64,000 nt of DNA from Cryptomeria japonica (GCF_030272615.1 NC_081405.1:21430047-21494046), one strand, 5' to 3'; counted from the first letter of the stretch, positions 22,991 to 35,203 are shown. Notes: generated by a model from the sequence alone, not told the origin. Numbers and translations are program-made.

Positions 22991-24743
22991 GAGGGCTCCC
23001 TATGTATCAGTATTGTACCATTTTTGTATGATGATGTAGACATCTGCGGGTGATTGTAGCCATATGATTTTGACATCATTGTATCATGACACTTTATATA
23101 TATATATATATATATATGAGATGATTCATCTTTGCGGCAGCTATATGCATGTGTACCTATGTGATGAGATGTGCTTATGTGATGCTTATGATATGGATGC
23201 AAATATGTATATGATGCAATGCAATATATATATATTTTTGTTCTTTTATGTTTTATATGTGTATGCATGATGCAAATGTGAATGTATGTAATGCAGATGA
23301 ATATGATAATGCAAATGTAAATTGTGCTAATAGGTGTTGTGTGAAGGATGTGATGTAGTTGTGATATCTATATGTATGTATGAAATGCTTATATTTGGTA
23401 ATGCAGGTGCAACTACATGAAATGCAAATGTTTTTGGTGTGTCATTATACTACGCGGACTTGAGAAGGACGATGGAAGTCAATCAAAAAAGGGGGATGGA
23501 AGACAAAAGATATGAAAGTGAAAGAGCTTCTTGTGCATTATCATCATTGAGCTTTATTATGGCAAGTAGGTTATGACAATCGAGGCATATGTTTGACCCA
23601 GAAAGTCATTGTACCTATTTGCATGGAGATAAGACAGTCACAAACAAAGAATGCCCTAGTTCATACTAGACTCACAGTGTCCTCATATCCTTGGACAAGT
23701 CATAGCATTACTAAGAGACAATCCATAGACAACAAATACAAATAGGTGACGATACCCCATCCTCGCCTTTCTAGTCAAAGACATCCTGGAGATAGAATCT
23801 CTAGTCAGAGACATCCTGAAAAAGCTAAAAAACGTGTCACGAAAAAGATAAAATCAAAAGAAAACCAAGACTCGACGCCAACATCCAATGTAGTCCTCAA
23901 GTTTAGTGTCTCTTGTCACTTGTATAAGTCTTATTTGGTTGTGGTCACAATGTTTACTTTCACAAAAAGGATAGATAGCACGGAACCATATATTGTCTAA
24001 GTCTGTTGAAAGATTTGATTTGTTGAAGCCCATTGTTGCTGCTGCCTCATCTGAAACTGACTGAATCCATGAAACTAATACTTTATTGCGGAGAAGATAA
24101 AACTTTATTGCGGATCTGTGATGCAAATGTTGCTTTATTGCGGATTGTGCGCAGATAGACTGAAGGAAGCTGGAAGAAACTGAACTCCTCGAAACATGTG
24201 ATGTTCTTAGTTCCACACCCATCACTAGACGTAGGATTTGCCTTAGCCACAGATAGGATCTGATTTATTATGGATGGAAAGGGAGGTGAAAAGGGAGGTT
24301 TATTATGAATGGCTAACCAATCTTGGGTAGATCAATAACAAGCCATGATGGGAATGGGTAAGTTTATTATGAACGAATAGGTTGTGAGTGTGTGCAAAGT
24401 GAAAGGATGAAAGTGAATCCTGAAGGAGGGAGGAGCAATGTCTCTACACATGGCACTGGTGACGTAGTTTTCACCACGGTACTTGCCCAGGGTGCCACCG
24501 AAGTGGTTTTCACTGTTGGACGAAATTATTTCTCTTTACTTTTTTCAATTTTTCAATGTTTTTGTGTCACAAGGCACCTGTTTGCCAGGTTTTCACCAAG
24601 TAACGATTTTTTTTGTTTTATAATTTTTTTTGTATTTTTGAATTTTTTTATTTTTTTTTTATTTTTGAAATTTTTTATTTTTTTTGTATTTTTGAAATTT
24701 TTGATTTTTTTTGTATTTTTTTGAATTAGGATAATCCAAAGAG
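22991..24743. other. Element E spacer between PMD remnant and integrase tail
   Basis: Non-coding. It holds a TA microsatellite (about 23095-23117), ATGCAAATG-rich sequence, a conserved block at about 24455-24545 shared with elements C and D (see 33920 and 42676), and a T-rich tract (24607-24725) made of TTTTTGTATTTTTGAA-like words. Confidence 0.65.
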
Positions 24744-25883
24744 CTATGTGTAGAACCTACGAAGGTGCATGATGTTGATAGGATCCTCCAAAGGTTCACC
24801 TTCTGTAGTTGAGAGCTGATATGCCCTAGATCCATATGCTGTTGTAATGATGTAAGGACCAAGCCAGTTTGGTTCAAACTTGCCCTTCTTCTCTCTGTTT
24901 TGCTGATTTTTAGGATTTTCTCTGAGAACTAAGTCCCCTACCTCAAATGTGCAAGGCTTTACCTTGTGATTGTAACTATGACATTCCTTGACTGAATGAT
25001 ATGTAACTTGAGTGAGTGTCTTCCTTGATAAGGGAACTGAGATAGAATTACTAATGTGTGGACTACACAGGCCCGTATGCGTGTCACCTGAAGAAGTTTG
25101 GGCATCCTTGATAACAAAGTCCCTCGAGGAAGCTCCATTAAAGGTCCATGATGTATCACCAAAAGGGAATGGATGTGTGGAACAAGTGGATGAGTTATGA
25201 AGGCTTATGACTATGAAAAGAAGTGAAAGTAGGATAGCATGATGGAAACTTAGGATCAACAAGTATGCTTTTTGACTTAAAATTGTAGAACTTTTGCCCC
25301 CAGTTATTTTGATATTAGGGGAGATCAACTCTTGTTCTTTTTTCTTCATAGGATTTTTATCCTTGACTTTGATTTTTTCAAAGTCCAATAGCTTTTGATT
25401 TTGATTTGGACTAAAGGACTTTTCTTTATTTTTGACTTTTAGATTTTTCTTTTCAAAGCTTGATTTGTGATCCCCAATGAGTAAGGGCTTTTGTGATTCT
25501 TGTTGATCCAAGTCTGGAAGTGGAGTGGAAATAGAATGAGTGGATGAAATGGTAAGGCTATGTGAGTTCTCAAGAGGGCTGGCAATATATTCAATAAATT
25601 CTTTGTTGGAACCACTCTTAGGACTATTGATATCAAGAGATGCTTGCACCACTAGAGAAGATTTGCATTCAGACTTAGTAGCCATAACACTAAGTGGTTC
25701 ACACCCAATTCCTTGGCATTGCAAATTGTTTGTAGGTTGTTCCTGTTGACAGAATGTCTTAGGAGATAGTGGGAGTTGATCAACATGAAAGATATACTCA
25801 CCACATCCCATGTCTTTAAACTTGAATTTTTCTTTGATCCCTGCTTGTGTTGATGTCGAAGCTTTCAAGGATTCTAAATCCAC
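24744..25883 (-). CDS. Element E pol remnant: linker with hydrophobic segment plus integrase C-terminal tail
   Basis: 379-aa open frame in the same frame as the gag-protease ORF upstream, separated from it by two stops near 25941 and 25925. It starts with the post-protease linker (VDLESLKAS), then about 250 residues rich in Ser, Lys and Gln, then a hydrophobic stretch (AYLLILSFHHAILLSLLFIV) that could span a membrane. The last ~75 residues (CTFEVGDLVLRENPKN, NWLGPYIITTAYGSRAYQL) are the integrase GPY/F C-terminal module and match element C's at 34406-34101. The RT, RNase H and integrase core are absent, so the frame bridges an internal deletion. Whether it is translated is unknown. Confidence 0.7.
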   Translation of the reverse strand: MDLESLKASTSTQAGIKEKFKFKDMGCGEYIFHVDQLPLSPKTFCQQEQPTNNLQCQGIGCEPLSVMATKSECKSSLVVQASLDINSPKSGSNKEFIEYIASPLENSHSLTISSTHSISTPLPDLDQQESQKPLLIGDHKSSFEKKNLKVKNKEKSFSPNQNQKLLDFEKIKVKDKNPMKKKEQELISPNIKITGGKSSTILSQKAYLLILSFHHAILLSLLFIVISLHNSSTCSTHPFPFGDTSWTFNGASSRDFVIKDAQTSSGDTHTGLCSPHISNSISVPLSRKTLTQVTYHSVKECHSYNHKVKPCTFEVGDLVLRENPKNQQNREKKGKFEPNWLGPYIITTAYGSRAYQLSTTEGEPLEDPINIMHLRRFYT

Positions 25884-25940
25884 ATATGCTGAAGAAGGAA
25901 TAGCTTGTCGATTGACTGGGATTGTTATTTCTTATCTAGG

Positions 25941-27137
25941 TCATAAATTGTTGCAATATATGAATGGATTAGGATCAGCTTTGACGGTTACTTCAACTCC
26001 ATTGTGTAGAAACTTGATACATCGATGATATGTAGATGGGACTGCGCTCATCTCATGAATCCATGGACGTCCTAGCAATATGTTGTATGTGAGATCTAGA
26101 TCAAGGACTTGACAAACCACATCCTTTGTAACTGGCCCAACTCTGAGAGGCAAGGTGATTGTGCCTTTGGATGAACGTTCTTCATCATCATATGCTTTGA
26201 TAGTAATTTTGTTTGTAGAACTCACAGCTTTGTCGGAATATCCCAATTGTTTAATAGTTCTCAATGTACAAATTTTTAGACCTGCTCCTCCATCTATCAG
26301 GACTCGTTTGATTCTATGTTTGTGTATGAAGGCTTCAATGTGTAAAGGTGCATTATGTGGCTGACTTACGGAGGCGTCATCAGCTTCTGTGAATGTAAGG
26401 GAGTGTGGAATGGAAAGGTATCCCACCATGGCTTGAAACTGGTCCACGTTTAGATCAGTAGGAACGACAGTTTCTCTCAAGATTTTGTCAAGAATGGATT
26501 TATGTGCGGGGGATATGCGTAGGAGCTCAAGAATGGAGATGAGCACGAGTGTCTTCCCTAATTGTTCTACAAGGTCATACTCAGGTTTGGTTGATGAGGA
26601 AGTAGTGTTTTTAGCTGGAGAACCTTGCAAAGTGAATTTACCTCGACGAGTTGTGACATTACATTCAGAGGTAGGTTCAGAAGAAGATCCAATGCCTTTT
26701 AAGATGATTTTGGTTCTTTGGGTAGAATTCTCAGTCGTTTTGTCCTTGATGATAATGGTAGAGACATAATTGTCCATCAAAATGTGATTGATAGTTGAAT
26801 CATAGTTATAGGATGCTCTGGTATAGTTGGTTTGGTCATCTATGGTTGCTGCTTTTCCCTTGTCATGTTTTGGGAATGGTTCCTTAAACATCTCATGTTC
26901 TTGATTGGATGAGTGCCCTTCAATCTCAATGTCACCCCTATCAATGAGATCTTGTATGATGTTCTTTAGTCGATGACAATTTCCTATCTTATGACCCTTG
27001 CTCTTATGAAATTCACAATATTCATCATCATTCCACCAATTTGGTTTAACCTTTGGTTCATATGGAGGCAAATCAGGAATTGTGATTATCTTGTTTGCCA
27101 CTAGCTTTTTGAAGACTGATTCAAGTGGTTCTCCCAA
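25941..27137 (-). CDS. Element E Gag C-terminus and aspartic protease
   Basis: 398-aa open frame. Near the start is a zinc-type motif, CEFHKSKGHKIGNCHRLKN, the nucleic-acid-binding end of Tat Gag. Near residue 270 is the protease domain with HRIKRVLIDGGAGLKICT, where family members have DSG or DGG around the catalytic Asp. YNILLGRPWIHEM follows as the second conserved strand, then STYHRCIKF. It corresponds to 52954-51714 of element C but is better preserved. In vivo it would be fused to the upstream Gag; here a stop-rich gap (27138-27211) separates them. Confidence 0.8.
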   Translation of the reverse strand: MGEPLESVFKKLVANKIITIPDLPPYEPKVKPNWWNDDEYCEFHKSKGHKIGNCHRLKNIIQDLIDRGDIEIEGHSSNQEHEMFKEPFPKHDKGKAATIDDQTNYTRASYNYDSTINHILMDNYVSTIIIKDKTTENSTQRTKIILKGIGSSSEPTSECNVTTRRGKFTLQGSPAKNTTSSSTKPEYDLVEQLGKTLVLISILELLRISPAHKSILDKILRETVVPTDLNVDQFQAMVGYLSIPHSLTFTEADDASVSQPHNAPLHIEAFIHKHRIKRVLIDGGAGLKICTLRTIKQLGYSDKAVSSTNKITIKAYDDEERSSKGTITLPLRVGPVTKDVVCQVLDLDLTYNILLGRPWIHEMSAVPSTYHRCIKFLHNGVEVTVKADPNPFIYCNNL

Positions 27138-27211
27138 TGGAGTGTACTTCCTTCATGACTTAGAAGTTTTTGAGTATTCACCTGATTTGATCCAGAAAAA
27201 ATGAATTTGGG

Positions 27212-28850
27212 TCACACTGTATTGGCATCAACAACACCATCATTGACTGTGTTCTTGTTTTTATTCCAAAATCTTGGCTTGTCTTTTCCTTTAAAGTCAT
27301 CTTTGTTTTCCTTGAATATCTTAATGACTCCTTGTTCAATTGGGACCTTTTCTGTCGCTAAGCCTTTTTCAATAATGTCCTTGAAGGTGGACAAACAAGC
27401 TTTCCTTAAGTCATAACCAATCTCTTTGTTAACATTTTGGGTGAACATTTCTACCATTTATTTTTGTGGAATTTCACAAGAGCATCTGCTGGCTAGATTT
27501 CTCCATCTTTGTAAAAATGATGAAAAAGATTCTCCATCCCTTTGCTTGGTGTTGCACAAAGTAGTGACTGATATGTCTATCTCTATGTTGTAGGAGAAAT
27601 GTTGGATAAATGCCTCTGCTAGATCACCCCAAGACTTAATTCCAAGTGGAAGCTGGGAGAACCATTCCATAGCTTGATCGCCTAGGCTCTATGGGAATAA
27701 TCTCATCAAATATGTCTCTTCTGCTACTATCTCAATGCAAGCTGTGAAAAACTATCTTATGTGTGCCTTAGGATCCCCTTTTCCTCTATACTTATCAAAT
27801 TTAGGTATCACGAAGTGTGTAGGAAAAGGAGGCATTGGAATGCTCTTGTCAAATGGATAAGGACATATGTCTCTCATTGTGTATGTTGGCTTCGGTGTAT
27901 TTTTGTCCTCCATTTTCTTTTGTAAGTCCCTGATTTGTTGCTCCAAATTGTTCTTAGGTGGAGACCGACTTCTTGGACCATACCCCATGCTTGAGGCACC
28001 AATTGGAGGAGGAGCATGTTGCATATATGGATGATATTGATCATACACATGTTTATATGGAGGAGGTCTGTAATGATGCTGTGTATATGGACCACTTGGT
28101 ATAGATTCATGATGAGGAATGAAATATCTATTTTGTCCATGTATACCATACTCTACAGGCATGTCATGTTCTAATGTGTTGCCCCCAAATTTGACACGGG
28201 GTTTCCTTGTGTCCAAATTTTGAGCATGCCTTTGAATGTCCAATTGCTTTGGTGGTTGATCCTTAGCATTGATATGTGATTGAGCATATATCTCTGCATA
28301 ATACTTCCATAATGGTCTGCGAAGGTGAGTATCATATGCTTGACCATGTGTATGTGGGACCTCTGGTTTTTGAAACAAAGATGATGGTGATTCAGGCACA
28401 AGATGTGGTCTTCTATTGCCTCCACTATTAGGCCTCCTTTGATCCATGTTGGAGTGAGGTTATTGCAAAGGTCGATTTTCCATTATTTGAGACATGTCAA
28501 AATCATGAGGTATCTTGGCTCCACTTTGTACTATCATTTTGTAAGAAGTATTGTCTATCCCTCCTCATTATTTCCTCAACCAATCGATTGAAACGGGGAT
28601 CCATAATGGATTCTTCCACATCTGCTGAATGTACTGAAAAGTTGTCCATATCATCATTGTGTGTATCATTGTTGTTTGTAGTGTCCATGTTCTCAACATT
28701 TGGAATGTTTCTATAGGCATCCATGTCAGGTAATGTAGTATGATCAGAATTGAAAAAGCTATCATTGTCATACTCATAAGAACTCATGTTTGCGGACTCT
28801 TGAGCCTCTTTAGTTTCTCTCCTAGATTTTTGAAGATGGGTTTCAACCAT
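27212..28850 (-). pseudogene. Element E Gag N-terminal and capsid region (broken)
   Basis: Four open pieces: 28850-28503 (acidic and Asn-rich start), 28447-27752 (Pro/His/Tyr-rich region ending in DICPYPFDKSIPMPPFP and FDKYRGKGDPKAHIR), 27670-27458 (MEWFSQLPLGIKSWGDLAEAF, capsid core) and 27457-27212 (KDKPRFWNKNKNTVNDGVVDA). The TAG at 27752-27754 lies where a Gln or Glu precedes FF/FH in relatives, so it is probably a point change. Gag would form the particle that packages the RNA. Confidence 0.8.
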
Positions 28851-31387
28851 GAACTAGGTATTGACCGAGATGTGTGAGACTAGATGAAAATGGAAAAAGT
28901 ATGGAAGACTAGGAGTTGGATGGAATGTAAATGAATCTGAGGTGTACTTGCAATGTCCAAAGTGTAAGACCAAGTATGTATGTAGTAGAGTAGGTGTGAC
29001 TTCCAAAGAGAGGATAGTTTCTCTTGATGAGGTAAGTTGACCTTGACTCTAAGTAAGACCAAATGAGACCCAAAGGTGATAGACCTTGATGAGGGACCAC
29101 TTAGCAAAATGTTGTTGTATGTAGTGTATTGACAAAGTATGATGAGGACAAGCAAGTGACCTTTTGACTAAAGTTTAGACAAATGTAAATTTAATGCAAT
29201 ATGTAAAGCAATGATGGACTTTGTGAGACCCATAGACAAGTTGAATGCTAGATGAAAACTAGGAGAAACAACCTAGGAAGCTCAAGAATTCCAAAACTGA
29301 TTGCTCTTGTTTGCTAGACTATAAAATTTTTCCAATTTGTGAAGTTGTTGGTTGTGATCAAATCTGAATGTTTGACTGTTTTTCGTGACAAGAGGACACA
29401 ATGTTGATGAGGACTAAATGTTTGCAAGTGTTTAGACTCAAAATGACTCCAAGAAAAGTGTGTTGTTTGATGTAAAAATGTTTTGCATACACTTGAAGAC
29501 ACAAAAGACACAAAAGACACAATGTTTTGCTGTTTGGTCTTGAATGTTTTGAATGTTTAAAATAAGTCAAGCACAATTCTTATGGCTGGCCAAGACAATA
29601 GTTGTTGATCCCACATGAGGTTTTACCCCCGAGGCTACACTATTCAGAGCAGATACTTAGATGCTTGACCTCACTGGCTCCACCCTCGGCACTCACTTCT
29701 CAGGTCAGCCAAGCATCAGTCCCCACGAAAACTCCCCATGGTGAACTTTGTATCTCTACTAAGAACCGTATGTGTGTGGGCCACTACCAGAGGTCCGACC
29801 TCCTGCCTCAACAACTAGAAGGATTTTGGCTTCTAAAACAAAAAGGTGCTAGTAAGGGCATCTGCTCGTGTGGCCATACATGCGACACTTTCAGCTCCAT
29901 ATATATAGAAGGCTCCCAGCCAGTAGGGGTTACGCCCTACAAATGATCAAATAAATTTGATCAAACGGGTTTATGGGGAGACATAGTATCGGTATGAACT
30001 AATCAACACACCTTATTCATAGTTTTCACCATGAATACAGTTATTTATAGTGGTTTGGAAGAAGATGGCTTTTCCTCGCTACCACTTGGGTCATTCTCTT
30101 CTCACTAGTAGTCCTAATAACCACATGGGAAGACAGACCCTCTAAAGATTAAACAAAAAGAGCCTATTGCTCAAGACACAAAAGACAATGATTCAATTTT
30201 AGTGCACCAATTTAAGTGTTTTCTAGTCTATGAAAACAAGGCACACAATAAAAATCCAAAAACCCTTGCCAAAGACCTGCAATAAAGATTTATTAGTAGT
30301 TTGGATTTTTTGAAATAATCACCCCTTCCCGCAAGCACACAAGTTAGGTAAATTTTAGATCCAAAAGACTTTGTGAAATAGGGGCCTTCAACAATGCATT
30401 TTGTTGACCAATTCAAAGATCTAATTCATCATAAAAAAATACCATCTATAAAATTTCAAGAGATTTCCAGAAATGTAAGAAAATCTAAAAAATTTGCTAA
30501 TTTGCACCAAAAATTAATTTTTTATGAAAAATCATAAAAAATTCATATAAAATGCAAAATCTATCCAACAAATCTGAAATTTTTACTGGAGAGTTCTGAT
30601 GGGTTTCCAAACTTCTATAAAAATATTTTTGCAACAAATCCAAGCAGTTTGTGAGATATGAGTAAAATAATGCAAAACCCTAATTTTCAAAGATATGATT
30701 TTGCATCAAATTTAAAATCAAAAAGAACAGATCCTATGTATAATTTTGAGAGATTTCCAAAAATGTAAGAAAATCTGACAAATTCACTAATTTGCTCTCA
30801 AAATTAATTTTTTATGAAAAATCATAAAAAATTCATATAAATTGAACAGTTGATCTAAAAAATCTGAAATTTTTACTAAATCCTTCTGATACTTTTCTAG
30901 ACTTGAAAAAAAAATTTGATGCCAAAATTCAAAGCCGTTGGTGAGATCTAATCAAAATAAGGAAAAACCCTAATTTTTAAAGATCCGATTTTTAGGGAAA
31001 TATTTTGCATCAAAATTAAAATCACAAAGAATAGATCTTGTTTATAATTATGAGATATTTCTAAAAATGTAAGAAAATCCAAAAAATTCTCTCATTTTCT
31101 CTCAAAATTAATTTTTTATGAAAAATCATAAAAAATTAATAGAAAATAAAAATAAGCTCCAACAATTCTAAAATTTGGATTGAGAGCTCCTGATACTGTC
31201 TTCAACCTGCAAAAAAAATTTGGTGCAAAATTTCTAATCCGTTTGTGAGATACGATCAAATCTCTCCAAGATCTTGATTTTGTGTCCAAAACCCTAGCTG
31301 CACAAGGTTATTCTCCAAATTGTTTTACAAAACAACAATATAGGGTTAGAAAAATTGGCAAAAAACACAGATCTAACAAAAATACAT
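28851..31387 (-). other. Element E 5' leader
   Basis: Long leader between PBS and Gag without a convincing gene. Bases 29658-29760 hold a conserved block (CTCACTTCTCAGG, AAGCATCAGTCCCCA, CTCCCCATGG) that recurs in element D at 46678-46775. Bases 30455-31275 hold tandem repeats (separate entry). Confidence 0.65.
30455..31275. repeat. Tandem repeats of about 290-300 bp in the E leader
   Basis: Three diverged copies, starting near 30460, 30749 and 31046, each with AATGTAAGAAAATC, then TTAATTTTTTATGAAAAATC, and ending with a TTTGTGAGAT-like phrase and AAAACCCTAATTTT. Confidence 0.8.
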
Positions 31388-31405
31388 GTCCCACGGGGTG
31401 TGCCA
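31388..31405 (-). other. Primer binding site of element E
   Basis: - strand TGGCACACCCCGTGGGAC, starting 3 nt inside the 5' LTR and beginning with TGG. It differs from the PBS of C and D. I do not recognise the tRNA with certainty. Confidence 0.65.
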
Positions 31406-31408
31406 AAA

Positions 31409-32199
31409 TGTATATGGTGAAAATGGATAACAACAATGATGATATTGAAAGGCTAAATGAATTCAACCACAAAACCCTAGCCCGACAACAACAAAGATCC
31501 ACCATAACATATGAAGATTACCTAAGACAATGCAAATCAAATGAAATCACAAAGATTGTACCATCACATGTCCAATAGGGTTTGGATCTCCATTCTTCCT
31601 ATCTCCATTGATCTTGCTTGATATATTTGCTCTAAGATTTTATGTGCATAAGAGCTCAACAAAGAACGGAATGTGGTTGCAAGTAGGATCGCCTATGTTC
31701 CAAAGCGTAGTGTAGTCAAGTAGTCAACGAGGGGCATAGATTGATTAGAATTATTGATTAGGGTTTGATAATTAAGGAAGTATCTCCTTATATAGAAGAC
31801 ACTATAAGAAATGGAGGGATAAGATTGAGAGGTGTAAAAGGAGGTTGGCTATGATTAGAGGGTAGGTAAAGAAAATAAGAAAATAATAAGAGGGTAGGTA
31901 GTGTATGAATTAAGAGATGAATGACATGTGTCATGGGTAGAAAAGGTTAATGAATTAATTAAATAAATAAAGATTTATTTAATTAATAGAAGAAGTGGGA
32001 TCAATTAAATAAATAATATATTTATTTAATTTAAGAAAAGGATAATTTAAATAAATAAATGTATTTATTTAAATGAGAAATAAAGCTAGAAGAGGATAAA
32101 TGAATTAATTAAATAAATAAAGATTTATTTAATTAATAGAAGAATTAAGCTTAGATAATTTATTTATTTAATTAGACTGGACAATTTTGGGTGTCTACA
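31409..32199 (-). repeat. 5' LTR of element E (791 bp)
   Basis: Begins TGTATATGG, ends TGTCTACA, and is followed directly by the TATAC duplication at 32200-32204. Confidence 0.9.
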
Positions 32200-34100
32200 T
32201 ATACAATTGATCAAAATTGGTTGGACAATCTAGTGCAATAAGTTGAATTGCCCTAGTTTAGTCAAAGCGTGATAGTTGATGTCAGTTGTTCACTTGGACA
32301 AGATAAAGTTTGAGTAAGTGAATCAAAGTGACCTATTGTGACTTAGACAATTGATGTAATTGCACGATGAAGTCAAGGTATCTGAAGCAAAATACTCATT
32401 GAGACTTAGATAATTGATGTAATTGTCGGTTTTGATTGCGTTTGATTGGTTGATCAATTGATAGTGTTTGTGTTGTAGGTTGTGCACCTATTGAGACTAT
32501 GAAATTGATGTAAATGCCTTTTGTAGTCTAAGATTTCCATAATTGATTACCTGTTGAGTCCCAAAGATACCTGATCAAAAAGTATCTATTGATAGTATAG
32601 GTGTGCGTGAGTCGGTGTGCCTGTGTAGACAGATTAACTTGCTTGATTGGGATGACCTAGGATGGGAAACGCAACCCCTCCTATTAGAGATGGATGATGA
32701 TGAACGTGGCTTGATTGAGTTGATGGGACATGATGTAGGGTATGTGATGTTGATGATAGAGATGGGGAGGGTGAGTGGGGGATTTAATGTTAGATAGAAG
32801 GTATGGAGGACCTAGGACTCATTCCTATGGAAGAGGGAAAAAAATAGAGTATCTATTGTCATGACTATGTATGAATGATATGCAACATATGGATGTATGG
32901 ATGGATGGAATGCAGTATATACAGATGAGATGGAATGGAAATCCATGGATTATTCACAGTGCTTAATTTTCATCATCGAGCATGGTAGTATTGTTCTTGG
33001 CCGAGGTAGCAGAAACCAAGGTTGAGCGTTTCACCTGTAGGAAAACATCACAAACAAGGAAAGTTCCCCTCCATTCTAGTTCATGTACAAATGGTCAAGG
33101 TATACGTTGTAGTCATCAAGCCGTAGTGATCCATGACTTTTTTTTTGCATAGGATCGTGCAGCTTAGTGAGCTTCCCACGTAGACACCATTAGTATATGC
33201 CCCAGAACTTCATTGGAACAATCCATAGATAGAAAACAACAAAAAAGATATCAGGAACCATCCCAACTACTCTAATCACTTGTGGATATCCTAGAGTAGC
33301 ATAGGAACCTGATATAAATAAACAAATAACAAATCAACCAAGTACTTATCAGCCAAACAAAATTTTCTTGTCAAAGAAAATGTTACCATGTCTTCTTTGT
33401 GAGGAGGGATGCATCCTTATGAAGATGGTTGTGTGCAGATGTTTTGATTGGTTGGTTGATTTGATAGGTGGTCATCATTTGAGTAGCTCAAAATGTTATT
33501 TTGTGTCTTTTGTGATGTGTATGTACAAGGAATAATAAATGTGGAAATGTTTTTGATTGATTTTTGATGTTTTTGTCATGTTTTTTTTTTTTTTTTGAAT
33601 GTTTGTAAATGTTTTTGGTATTATCTTTAGGACATTTTGCAAATGTTTTTGGGATTTTCTAAGATTTTATGAATTTTTTTGGTATTATTTTAAGACTTTG
33701 TTCAATGAATCACAAGCAATGGAGAATCCACTCCCATTCATAGGTTTAAGAACATTTGCCCCCAATTAGATGTCGACATGAAAGCATGACGTGGGACACA
33801 TGAAGTAATAACCTTGATTGCAGATCAATAACAAGCCATGGTATAAATGATAGATGAATGGATGTGATTGCAACAAGTCTGAAAGACAATGGAGCCATAG
33901 CCTTTACGAATGGCGCCTATTTTCTAGGTTTTCACCACCGTACTTACCCAAGGCACCACCAGAGTGGTTTTCACCGTTTGGATGAATGATTTTTCTTTAC
34001 TATTTTCTTGCTTTTTTGTATTTTTCTATTTTGTTCGAGATTGTTTTCTGAATGTTTTTGGTATTTTATGATATTGGAGGAGCCTAATGCTCTTTACAGC
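32200..34100 (-). other. Element C 3' untranslated region, right of E
   Basis: About 1.9 kb without a recognisable gene. It holds the block at about 33920-33995 (GGTTTTCACCACCGTACTT and onward) shared with elements D and E, and a T-rich tract near 33580. A 64-aa + frame at 32603-32797 has no visible domain and I do not call it. Confidence 0.6.
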
Positions 34101-35200
34101 TTATGTATGAAATGTTTTTAGATTCATGTTGTTGATTGGATCTGCTAGTGGTTCTCCTTTTGAAGTTGCTAATTGATATGCCCCAGACCCAAAGACGACA
34201 GTAATGACATATGGGCATAGCCAATTGGATTCAAATTTACCCCGATGTTCTCTATTTGGTTGATTGCGAGGATTCTCCCTGAGAACAAGATCTCCTACTT
34301 CAAATGTGTGAGGTTTGACCCAATGATTGTACCTTCTGCTCATGCGCTGTTGATAGGATTTTAGGTGGTTGTAGGCAGATTGTCTCTTTTCATCAAGCAG
34401 TTCCAAGTCCCGAAGACATGAGATTCAGTATACTTCATCATCTATTAGATTGTGCAAGGAGACTAGTAGAGATGGTAATTCAACCTCAATAGGTAAGATG
34501 GCTTCTACTCCATAAACCAATGAGTAGGGGGTTGCGCCTATAGGGGTTCGAATGCTAGTCCGATATGCCCATAGTGCTTGATTCAAACGAATGTGCCAAT
34601 CATGGCCAACATCATTGACTATCTTTTTGAGGATCCTCAATATATTCTTATTTGATGCTTCTGCTTGCCCATTGCCTTGTGGGTAATATGGGGTGGAAAA
34701 ATGATGTTGGATATGAAACTTCTCACAGAGTTCACAGACATCTTGATTTTTGAAAGGGAGTTCGTTATCTATGATGATGGACATGGGTACACCATACTTA
34801 CAGATGATGTAATTGAGGATGAATGAGGTGACTTGCTTGCTGGTGACTTGGGTAAGTGGAATGGCTTTGATCCACTCTGTGAAGTATTTTGTGGTAGTAA
34901 TGATAAATTTATGACTGCTGGATGAAGATGGATGGATTTTACCCACAAGGTCAAGTCCCCATTGACAAAAGGGCCATGGTATTGTGATAGGTTGTAATTC
35001 CTATATTGGGGCATGTATCAGGTCTCTGTGAACTTGACACTTCTTGCACTTTCTGACAAAGTAGTAGGAGGCTTTCTCCATGGAGGGCCAATAGTATCTG
35101 ACTCACATGATTTTTTTTTTAGTGAAGGACCGCTTGAATGAGCCCCACAAATTCCTTCATGTACCTCTTCCAAGGCTTTTGTTATCTCATCCTCTTCCAA
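34101..35200 (-). pseudogene. Integrase of element C (broken)
   Basis: Gypsy integrase in pieces. The start (35200-35018) has EVHEGICGAHSSG, the HHCC-type lead-in. The catalytic core (34946-34425) has KYFTEWIKAIPL, IIIDNELPFKN with the second Asp, and YYPQGNGQAEASNKNI with the Glu; the first Asp lies just above 34946 (sequence encoding WGLDLVG). The C-terminal module (34406-34101) has FEVGDLVLRENPRN and NWLCPYVITVVFGSGAYQL. Frameshifts and stops separate the pieces. Confidence 0.85.
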
Positions 35201-35203
35201 ACA

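Larger units (their letters stand above)
20636..32199 (-). mobile_element. Element E: non-autonomous gypsy element with gag-protease and antisense PMD remnant
   Basis: Complete element, 11.6 kb, on the - strand inside C. LTRs are 20636-21438 and 31409-32199, with the perfect duplication TATAC at 20631-20635 and 32200-32204. It has a PBS (31388-31405) and a PPT (21439-21455). Internally it has gag and protease plus the integrase C-terminal tail. No RT, RNase H or integrase core was found. A decayed plant mobile domain gene lies on the opposite strand next to the 3' LTR. Confidence 0.9.

Noticed and set aside
24392-24724. 110-aa + strand ORF ending in Phe-rich sequence
   Set aside because: Its second half is the translation of the T-rich tract in element E.
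25200-25270. Envelope-like protein in element E, based on a hydrophobic segment
   Set aside because: There is one possible membrane span in a low-complexity linker, without signal peptide, glycosylation pattern or placement after integrase.
32603-32797. 64-aa + strand ORF in element C
   Set aside because: No domain, no counterpart in D or E, and a length expected by chance.
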